DNA from: an uncultured Bacteroidaceae bacterium
Lineage (GTDB): Bacteria > Bacteroidota > Bacteroidia > Bacteroidales > Bacteroidaceae
Assembly (NCBI GenBank): GCA_934293005.1
Contig: CAKQYA010000020.1
Coordinates: 1 to 47,943, forward strand
Reading direction: 5' to 3'
Length of the DNA: 47,943 nucleotides
The position numbers were made by a program, and so were the translations under genes. Each line of letters begins with the position of its first letter. The stretch's first letter is position 1. The notes under the pieces were generated by a model that worked only from the letters and a program-made list of their open reading frames with translations, was not told the DNA's origin and did no database searches. This document shows, in pieces, positions 42,210 to 47,943 of the stretch.

Positions 42210-42243
42210 CAAGTGTAAGAAAACAAATAAACATCTAACACTT

Positions 42244-42612
42244 ATGATGAAAAAACTGACAATAATGGCTGTGGCATTAGCTATGTGTTGCGCCACAACA
42301 TTCGCAAATGATATAAAGGTGCTGCTTGTGAAGACTACACCGGCCGTGGAAACCGTTTCTAATGCAGAAAAACTCAAGGATGGCCTGCGTACAGCAGCCG
42401 GAGTGAAAAAGGTGACTCTTGACACGAAAAAACAAGTAGTGAAGATTAAGTTTGACGCAGGCAAGACAACTAAAGAGGCATTGGTCTCAGCCATCTCAGG
42501 CCTTGGCTACAAGGTCAATGAGGCTGTTGTTGAAGTTGCAGCACCTAAGACAGATGGCACATCTGGAGCGTCAGTGCAGACGAAGGCCAAAGGCGGCACT
42601 GAGAAAAAATAG
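42244..42612 (+). CDS. Exported HMA-fold protein lacking the metal-binding CxxC
   Basis: A 122-residue secreted or periplasmic protein (signal peptide MMKKLTIMAVALAMCCATTFA) with a heavy-metal-associated domain fold at about 23-92. The pattern GVKKVTLDTKKQVVKIKFD followed by TTKEALVSAISGLGY is classic HMA. In the usual GMTCxxC loop it has TTPAVET (31-37), and the mature protein contains no cysteine, so ordinary copper or zinc binding is not possible. A Lys/Thr/Gly-rich tail (about 100-122) ends the protein. It lies divergent from the ABC ATPase and 93 bases before the guanylyltransferase gene. An ATG three bases in would give MKK and is equally possible. Confidence 0.8.
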   Translation: MMKKLTIMAVALAMCCATTFANDIKVLLVKTTPAVETVSNAEKLKDGLRTAAGVKKVTLDTKKQVVKIKFDAGKTTKEALVSAISGLGYKVNEAVVEVAAPKTDGTSGASVQTKAKGGTEKK

Positions 42613-42705
42613 TGAGTCGAATATCTTGTTTGTCGGACTCATGAATCATGTGGCCGTGACAAATATAAAGCCATGTAGAGTGACTATTGTAAAAGGATAA
42701 CTTAT

Positions 42706-42777
42706 ATGAATATGAATGAGAAGATGAATATGAATGAGAAGATGAATATGAATGAGAAGATGAATATGAATGAGAAG
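42706..42777 (+). repeat. 18-bp in-frame repeat, four exact copies, at the guanylyltransferase start
   Basis: ATGAATATGAATGAGAAG occurs exactly at 42706, 42724, 42742 and 42760. Each unit encodes MNMNEK and contains two in-frame ATGs, so eight possible start codons precede the conserved sequence NYCVILAGG. Copy-number change would not shift the frame. Confidence 0.97.
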
Positions 42778-43854
42778 AATTATTGTGTCATATTGGCTGG
42801 AGGTATAGGCACTCGTCTCTGGCCTATGAGCAGAGAGAAAATGCCAAAGCAATTTATAGATGTGCTTGGCACGGGGCAAACTTTATTGCAGGCTACTTAT
42901 GAAAGGTTTGCTCAATTCGTAGATGAGGAAAATATACTTATTGTAACCAATGAGAAGTATCGTTCGCTGGTGAAAGAACAGATTCCATGTATTGACGATG
43001 CGAATGTGCTGGTTGAACCAATGAGGCGCAATACGGTGCCAGCTGTCACATGGGCGGCTTTGGAGGTAAAGCGGCGTTGTCATGACGGACGTATTATAGT
43101 GAGTCCGTCTGACCAGAATATCTCAGGCACAGAGGCTTTTGGCGAGGATGTGTTGCGTGGACTCAATTATGTGGGCGACAATGATGTGCTTCTCACCATG
43201 GGTGCCAAGCCGAGCCGTCCTGAGACATCTTATGGATATATACAGATGTCAAGCCTTGTGAATGGCACTCCTGGTATTTACAAAGTGCAAAGTTTTACGG
43301 AAAAGCCTGCTGATGAATTTGCGAAGATTTTCTTCGAAAGCGGTGAGTTTCTTTGGAATACAGGCCTTTTCTTGTGGAATGCAGATACATTCCTTCGTGC
43401 AGTGGTGAGTGTCAATGACGACATGAAGACCATTGTGGGTTCTGTGGTTCAAGGCTTTCGCAATGGAGAGAATGTGTCGGAACTTCTTTTGGAACTGTTT
43501 GCAAAGTGCCCGAACATGACTTTGGAACAGAGCGTGCTTGAGAAGTCGGACAATGTGGATGTCATGCTTTGCCATTTCGGATGGGCTGATTTAGGCACAT
43601 GGGCGTCTGTGCATGATGCTTTGCCGCAATCTGACATGGGTAATGTGGTTATCGACTCAAAGTCGCTTCTTTATGATTGCAAGAACTGTCTAATCAAGCT
43701 TCCGGATGGCCATGTGGCTGTGGTGCAGGGACTTGAGGACTATGTGATAGTGGAAGATGGCAATGTGCTTGTGATATGCAAGAAGAATGACCAAAAGAAC
43801 ATAAGGAAATTTGTTAATGATGCCCAGCTTAATCTGGGGGAGGAATATGTGTAA
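42706..43854 (+). CDS. manC: Mannose-1-phosphate guanylyltransferase
   Basis: Makes GDP-mannose from GTP and mannose-1-phosphate, the donor for mannose- and fucose-containing glycans. The protein is 382 residues at most and has the nucleotidyltransferase domain with GGIGTRLWPMSREKMPKQF, VEPMRRNT, SPSDQNI, FTEKP and WNTGLFLWNADTF. A left-handed helix tail is followed by no isomerase domain, so it is the monofunctional type. The true start is uncertain: the first 24 residues are the MNMNEK repeat, and family proteins normally begin just before NYCVILAGG, so translation could begin at any ATG up to 42766. It ends directly at a very strong terminator. The gene may be co-transcribed with the HMA-like gene. 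Confidence 0.93.
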   Translation: MNMNEKMNMNEKMNMNEKMNMNEKNYCVILAGGIGTRLWPMSREKMPKQFIDVLGTGQTLLQATYERFAQFVDEENILIVTNEKYRSLVKEQIPCIDDANVLVEPMRRNTVPAVTWAALEVKRRCHDGRIIVSPSDQNISGTEAFGEDVLRGLNYVGDNDVLLTMGAKPSRPETSYGYIQMSSLVNGTPGIYKVQSFTEKPADEFAKIFFESGEFLWNTGLFLWNADTFLRAVVSVNDDMKTIVGSVVQGFRNGENVSELLLELFAKCPNMTLEQSVLEKSDNVDVMLCHFGWADLGTWASVHDALPQSDMGNVVIDSKSLLYDCKNCLIKLPDGHVAVVQGLEDYVIVEDGNVLVICKKNDQKNIRKFVNDAQLNLGEEYV

Positions 43855-43899
43855 AAACTTGGGGTGCTGGTGGAAAGCCACCAGCACCCCAAGTTTTTT
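43853..43899 (+). terminator. manC terminator
   Basis: Arms 43853-43873 and 43878-43898 are exact reverse complements (21 bp, four-base loop AAAG), with A-run at the left base and T-run at the right. It begins inside the manC stop codon and may also work for minus-strand transcripts. Confidence 0.95.
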
Positions 43900-44040
43900 A
43901 CCATAATGTCTGCATGGGTTTTCACGAATGAAGTTAAGTGCGTGTTTGCGGAAGTGCAATAGTATGTTGGTTTGTAGACTAATCTGCTAAAAAATAACGA
44001 TGTGTTTAGCCCGTTTGTTTTATGAAACTATTTTACAGCG

Positions 44041-45195
44041 TTACAACAGTTTCAGAATGTTGTCTTCAAGGCTTCCATCCATGAAGTCGCTCCTCACCAC
44101 TATTTCGTTGTCCCTGTTTACGAGGAAGAATGTAGGCAATGTTTGGACTCCATATACGTTAGTGGCGCTTCCATCCGTCTCATGCACACACACCCATGGC
44201 AGTTTGTCGCATGAGTATTTCCAAAAATGTATGTCGTCATCTAACGATATTTGGTAAATTTCAAACCCTTGTGCATGATATTTCTCGTATAGCGAACGGA
44301 GCAACCTTATGCGTTCGGGCGATTGCTTGGCGCCGTATGCCGTGAAGTCGATCATCACCACGTTGCCCTTCATGCTTTTTATGCTTATTATTTTACTGTT
44401 CACGTCAGGAAGGCTTATGTCGATAATGCCAGTCTCCGAAACTTTATTCTCGTCCACTTCCACTATTTGCTGTTTAGGCATGGCTGTATTGTCCATGCCC
44501 TTTATGGCCATGTTGCATAGTTGCTGCGTGCGTGGAGCGTCAGGGTAGGCCGCATCCCATGCTGTTGCCACTGCTGCGTACAGCTTCACGTCCTTGCGGT
44601 TCGTCAGTGGATTGAACAGTTTGAAAGTGCCTCTCCTGTCCGTAATGTCTTGGCATACGGCATAGTAGGCGGCAGCCGATCCTGGCGACTTGTATATGTA
44701 GTTCTTGGTGAGTGTTTCCTTGTGGTTGTCTATTATGTGCTCCACGCTGTCGGCCATGTCGCCAGGCAGCATGTCTGCATTATTTTCGATAGACCAAAGC
44801 CTGGCTTGCACTTTTTGTTGCAGCAAGCTTATCTCTTTTATCAGTTTGCTATCCTCGTTCCCTTCAATGTCATATTCCCTGCTCATGGTGGGAAGCTTTG
44901 CGTGTATTCTGATGACATCCGTAGTGTCGGAACAGAAGTTGATCACGTGTTGGCCTGAATAAATCACATAGAATTCAGGACTGCCGCTTGGAGCCTTGGT
45001 GCTGAATGAAAAGTCGCCGCTCTTGCTGAGTTTCACGGAGTCGACATTCTTTATGCCTTCCAATGTGCAGTGGGCCAGATATAGAATAGAGTCGGAAGCT
45101 TGGCTTATGTTGCCTTCGACGGTGAGCTTTGGCGCATTGTCACAAGCCGACAGGGCCAAAGCGGCACCGATGGTGATTGCAAATAATTTTTTCAT
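44041..45195 (-). CDS. DUF4369/thioredoxin-fold lipoprotein lacking the CXXC motif
   Basis: A 384-residue predicted lipoprotein (MKKLFAITIGAALALSAC, lipidated C18) with an N-terminal DUF4369 domain (about 23-115), a helical middle (about 120-240) and a C-terminal TlpA/thioredoxin-like fold (about 255-384). The fold is recognisable from GNVVMIDFTAY, FEIYQISLDDD and the cis-proline segment TLPTFFLVN (P354). The redox site, normally WCxxC directly after the first strand, reads AYGAKQSP (286-293), so both cysteines are missing. It therefore cannot be a standard disulfide reductase; a binding or structural role is likelier. It has its own -7 element (45218-45225) and no linked genes. Confidence 0.85.
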   Translation of the reverse strand: MKKLFAITIGAALALSACDNAPKLTVEGNISQASDSILYLAHCTLEGIKNVDSVKLSKSGDFSFSTKAPSGSPEFYVIYSGQHVINFCSDTTDVIRIHAKLPTMSREYDIEGNEDSKLIKEISLLQQKVQARLWSIENNADMLPGDMADSVEHIIDNHKETLTKNYIYKSPGSAAAYYAVCQDITDRRGTFKLFNPLTNRKDVKLYAAVATAWDAAYPDAPRTQQLCNMAIKGMDNTAMPKQQIVEVDENKVSETGIIDISLPDVNSKIISIKSMKGNVVMIDFTAYGAKQSPERIRLLRSLYEKYHAQGFEIYQISLDDDIHFWKYSCDKLPWVCVHETDGSATNVYGVQTLPTFFLVNRDNEIVVRSDFMDGSLEDNILKLL

Positions 45196-45217
45196 GTCTG
45201 TTTTTGCGTTTTAAGTG

Positions 45218-45225
45218 CAAAGTTA
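45218..45225 (-). promoter_or_regulatory. -7 element of the thioredoxin-fold lipoprotein gene
   Basis: On the minus strand TAACTTTG, an exact TAnnTTTG match, lies 22 bases before the ATG at 45195, giving a very short leader. No exact -33 TTTG is visible. Confidence 0.5.
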
Positions 45226-45300
45226 TGCATTTTTTGGGTTGAAAGACATCTTTTTTGCAAGATTTTCAGCAATAAAGATACTTATGTAATAAAAAAAGAG

Positions 45301-45308
45301 TATCTTTG
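45301..45308 (+). promoter_or_regulatory. -7 element of pnp
   Basis: TATCTTTG matches TAnnTTTG and lies 60 bases before the pnp ATG. No exact -33 TTTG at N19-21 was found. Confidence 0.5.
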
Positions 45309-45368
45309 TCCGATTTTTAGTGTGTATATCAAACACGCACAGTATTTTTATTCAATATATTTTTTAAG

Positions 45369-47681
45369 ATGAACGTAATTACAAAAAAGGTTTCATTGCC
45401 TGATGGAAGAGAAATCAGCATTGAAACAGGTAAGCTCGCCAAGCAAGCCGATGGTTCTGTGATGCTCCGTATGGGAGACACTATGCTCCTGGCCACTGTT
45501 TGTGCAGCGAAAGATGCAGTGCCAGGAACAGATTTCATGCCGCTTCAAGTCGAGTACCGTGAGAAGTATGCAGCTAACGGACGTTTTCCAGGAGGTTTCA
45601 CAAAGCGCGAAGGCAAAGCAAGCGATGAGGAAATCCTCACATGCCGCCTTGTAGACCGTGCTCTTCGTCCTTTGTTCCCATCAAATTATCATGCAGAGGT
45701 CTATGTGAATGTCATTGTCTTCTCAGCAGACGGCATAGACATGCCAGATGCTCTTGCAGGTTTTGCAGCAAGCGCGGCTCTCGCAGCTTCAGACATACCA
45801 TTCGACGGTCCTATCTCAGAGGTCCGTGTGGCTCGTATTGATGGAAAGTTTGTCATCAACCCAACATTTGAGCAACTTAAGTCGGCCGACATGGATCTCA
45901 TGGTCGGCGCCACTGAAGAGAACATCATGATGGTTGAAGGTGAGATGAAGGAAGTGCAGGAGACAGACCTTCTTGAGGCTCTTAAGGCTGCTCATGAGGC
46001 AATCAAGCCACAGTGCCGCATTCAGAAAGAGCTGATGAAGGAACTTGGCACAGATGTGAAGCGCGAATACTGCCATGAGGTGAACGACGATGAGTTGAAG
46101 GCAGACGTGCAGGCCAAGTGCTATCAGCCAGCATACGATGTGACAAAGCAAGCCCTTGAGAAGCATGCGCGCGCAGAGGCATTTGAGAAGATTCGTGAAG
46201 ACTATAAGGAAGCATACGCAGCTGCACACGTAGATATGAGCGAGGATGAACTTGAAGAGAAGTATGCGCTTGTAGACCGTTACTACCATGATGTGGAGCG
46301 TGACGCTATGCGCCGTTGCATTCTTGATGAGGGCACACGTCTCGATGGACGTCACACTACAGACATCCGTCCTATCTGGTGTGAGGTCTCTCCGCTGCCA
46401 GGACCTCACGGCTCAGCTATTTTCACACGTGGTGAAACACAGGCTCTTGCTACTTGCACACTCGGCACGAAACTTGATGAAAAACTCGTTGATGGCGTGC
46501 TTGAGCGTTATTACATGAAGTTCCTTCTTCATTACAACTTCCCTCCATTCTCTACAGGCGAGGCTAAGGCACAGCGCGGTGTGGGCCGTCGCGAGATTGG
46601 ACATGGACACTTGGCATGGCGTGGCATCAAGGGACAGCTTCCTGATGACTATCCATACACTGTGCGTGTAGTGTCAGATGTGCTCGAGTCAAATGGATCA
46701 TCCTCAATGGCTACTACTTGCGCAGGCACACTCGCTCTGATGGATGCTGGCGTGCCAATCAAGAATCCTGTGGCAGGCATTGCAATGGGTCTCATAAAGA
46801 ACCCTGGCGAGGACAAGTACGCAATTCTTTCCGACATCCTTGGCGATGAGGACCACCTTGGCGACATGGACTTCAAGACAACAGGTACAAAGAACGGCCT
46901 TACAGCCACACAGATGGACATCAAGTGCGATGGTCTCTCATATGAAATTCTTGAGAAGGCTCTCATGCAGGCAAAGGCTGGCCGTGAGCATATCATGGGT
47001 GAGATGATGAAGACAATCTCTGAGCCACGTGCAGAACTCAAGCCACATGTGCCTCGCATCGTTCAGATAACCATTCCTAAGGAGTTCATTGGTGCTGTCA
47101 TCGGTCCTGGTGGCAAGGTCATCCAGCAGATGCAGGAGGATACTCAGACAACTATCACAATTGACGAGGAGGATGGTGTAGGCAAGGTTCAAATCTCTGC
47201 ACCAGGCAAGGATGCTATCGATGCAGCTCTTGCTAAAATCAAGGCTATCGTTGCTATTCCTGAAATAGGCGAGGTTTATCATGGTACAGTGCGTTCTGTG
47301 ATGCCTTATGGATGCTTTGTGGAATTCCTTCCAGGCAAAGATGGTCTTCTGCATATCTCAGAGATCGACTGGAAGCGTCTTGAGACCGTTGAAGAGGCTG
47401 GCATCAAAGAGGGCGATCAGCTTGATGTTAAGCTTATAGACATAGATCAGAAGACCGGCAAATATAAGCTTTCACGTCGTGTTCTCATAGAAAAGCCTGC
47501 TGACTACGTGGAGCGTCCACAGCGTGAGCGCCGTCCACGTCCTGAGCGTGGTGAACGTCCTGAGCGTGGTGAACGTAGACCTCGTCGCGATGACCGTCAT
47601 CACGATTCTGCTCCAAAGGCAGAGGAGAACAATAACGGCAACGACGACTTCAAGTCAGCACTCGATGATCTTTTGAAGTAA
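45369..47681 (+). CDS. pnp: Polynucleotide phosphorylase
   Basis: A phosphorolytic 3'-5' exoribonuclease of the RNA degradation machinery, 770 residues. It has two RNase PH domains (about 10-145 and 320-550) around a helical domain, then KH (about 568-625, with EFIGAVIGPGGKVIQQMQ) and S1 (about 634-705, with GTVRSVMPYGCFVEFLPG). The active second RNase PH domain shows FTRGETQALATCTLG and the acidic pair in ILGDEDHLGDMDFK. The last 60 residues are low-complexity and arginine-rich with ERGERPERGERRPRRDD, then an acidic/Asn tail; this is an extension beyond E. coli PNPase and could add RNA contacts. It ends with a strong terminator and is probably monocistronic. Confidence 0.97.
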   Translation: MNVITKKVSLPDGREISIETGKLAKQADGSVMLRMGDTMLLATVCAAKDAVPGTDFMPLQVEYREKYAANGRFPGGFTKREGKASDEEILTCRLVDRALRPLFPSNYHAEVYVNVIVFSADGIDMPDALAGFAASAALAASDIPFDGPISEVRVARIDGKFVINPTFEQLKSADMDLMVGATEENIMMVEGEMKEVQETDLLEALKAAHEAIKPQCRIQKELMKELGTDVKREYCHEVNDDELKADVQAKCYQPAYDVTKQALEKHARAEAFEKIREDYKEAYAAAHVDMSEDELEEKYALVDRYYHDVERDAMRRCILDEGTRLDGRHTTDIRPIWCEVSPLPGPHGSAIFTRGETQALATCTLGTKLDEKLVDGVLERYYMKFLLHYNFPPFSTGEAKAQRGVGRREIGHGHLAWRGIKGQLPDDYPYTVRVVSDVLESNGSSSMATTCAGTLALMDAGVPIKNPVAGIAMGLIKNPGEDKYAILSDILGDEDHLGDMDFKTTGTKNGLTATQMDIKCDGLSYEILEKALMQAKAGREHIMGEMMKTISEPRAELKPHVPRIVQITIPKEFIGAVIGPGGKVIQQMQEDTQTTITIDEEDGVGKVQISAPGKDAIDAALAKIKAIVAIPEIGEVYHGTVRSVMPYGCFVEFLPGKDGLLHISEIDWKRLETVEEAGIKEGDQLDVKLIDIDQKTGKYKLSRRVLIEKPADYVERPQRERRPRPERGERPERGERRPRRDDRHHDSAPKAEENNNGNDDFKSALDDLLK

Positions 47682-47720
47682 TCACTATAGAGGATTCTAT
47701 TTAGATTTCTCATATACATA

Positions 47721-47762
47721 GAGCGAGAGCATGTCAATTTCGACATGCTCTCGCTCTTTTTT
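47721..47762 (+). terminator. pnp terminator
   Basis: GAGCGAGAGCATGTC (47721-47735) is exactly complementary to GACATGCTCTCGCTC (47742-47756), with a six-base loop and six T after it. Confidence 0.95.
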
Positions 47763-47778
47763 AATGCTCCGTATAATG

Positions 47779-47811
47779 TTAAACCCAAATCTAATGACCG
47801 ATTGGGGTTAA
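47779..47811. repeat. Dispersed family 2, most complete copy
   Basis: TTAAACCCAAAT (47779-47790) and ATTGGGGTTAA (47801-47811) form an imperfect inverted repeat around CTAATGACCG. Related pieces are at 370-450 and 22028-22044. Confidence 0.5.
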
Positions 47812-47871
47812 AGTCAAAGCTGCCTGCAGGATTCTTGATATAGTTTTTCAAGCATTGCAACACCCATAAAA

Positions 47872-47943
47872 AAGTATCCTAATATACTTTGCCAAGTATC
47901 CTAATATACTTTGCCAAGTATCCTAATATACTTTGCCAAGTAT
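47872..47943. repeat. 22-bp tandem repeat array running off the window end
   Basis: AAGTATCCTAATATACTTTG plus CC is repeated exactly at 47872, 47894 and 47916, with a partial fourth copy from 47938. Each unit contains an imperfect hairpin, AGTAT...ATACT. The array is cut by the window edge, so its total length is unknown. Confidence 0.95.

Noticed and set aside
47872..47943. CRISPR array
   Set aside because: Perfect head-to-tail 22-bp units without spacers.

Overview
The window looks like a chromosome segment from a gut- or rumen-type Bacteroidales bacterium, most likely Prevotella or a close relative. The evidence is the set of gene families (hybrid two-component regulator, DUF4369 lipoproteins, a Rho with a very long disordered insert, a two-domain Xaa-Pro aminopeptidase), the lack of consistent Shine-Dalgarno sites, and many Bacteroidetes-type promoters of the form TTTG-N20-TAnnTTTG. 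No rRNA, tRNA, CRISPR array, intact insertion sequence or phage gene was seen.

Layout. 0.5-12.8 kb holds housekeeping and amino-acid genes: the azlC/azlD exporter pair, a pepP-like aminopeptidase with ruvA behind it, NADP-type glutamate dehydrogenase divergent from pepP, a secreted CotH-family protein, a MetY-type sulfhydrylase, a small unknown protein, a TrpB2-type tryptophan synthase beta chain, a DUF486 membrane protein and a gamma-class carbonic anhydrase. 12.9-33.1 kb is a same-strand xylan-degradation block: GH115 alpha-glucuronidase, GH95, two GH43 enzymes, a GH10 xylanase fused to a CE1 esterase, a 1315-residue secreted protein of unknown function, and a hybrid two-component sensor/regulator. 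There is no SusC/SusD pair. Several members have their own promoter and terminator, so it behaves as a set of separately controlled units rather than one operon. The enzyme set fits side-chain-rich glucuronoarabinoxylan: backbone cleavage, feruloyl/acetyl ester removal, arabinose/xylose removal, glucuronic acid removal, and L-fucose or L-galactose removal.

33.1-35.3 kb is gene-poor and repeat-rich: a candidate small RNA, a decayed ORF beside a 22-bp tandem array, a DUF4369 lipoprotein without a thioredoxin domain, and copies of a dispersed palindrome. 35.3-42.1 kb is a minus-strand series, in transcription order: FecE-like ABC ATPase, signal-peptide-bearing CbiK-like protein, ABC-F ATPase, EngB GTPase, Rho. 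42.2-47.9 kb holds an HMA-fold periplasmic protein, a mannose-1-phosphate guanylyltransferase whose start region is an 18-bp repeat in four copies, a thioredoxin-fold lipoprotein, and polynucleotide phosphorylase.

The observations most worth following are: (i) the uncharacterised 1315-residue protein inside a SusCD-less xylan cluster; (ii) three proteins within 5 kb (CbiK-like, HMA-like, thioredoxin-like) that keep their fold but have lost the usual metal-binding or redox residues; (iii) the multi-start repeat at the front of the guanylyltransferase; (iv) two dispersed palindromic repeat families in intergenic DNA; (v) a candidate ~105-nt small RNA; and (vi) the 280-residue low-complexity region of Rho. 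All assignments come from reading the translations and DNA; no database search was run.
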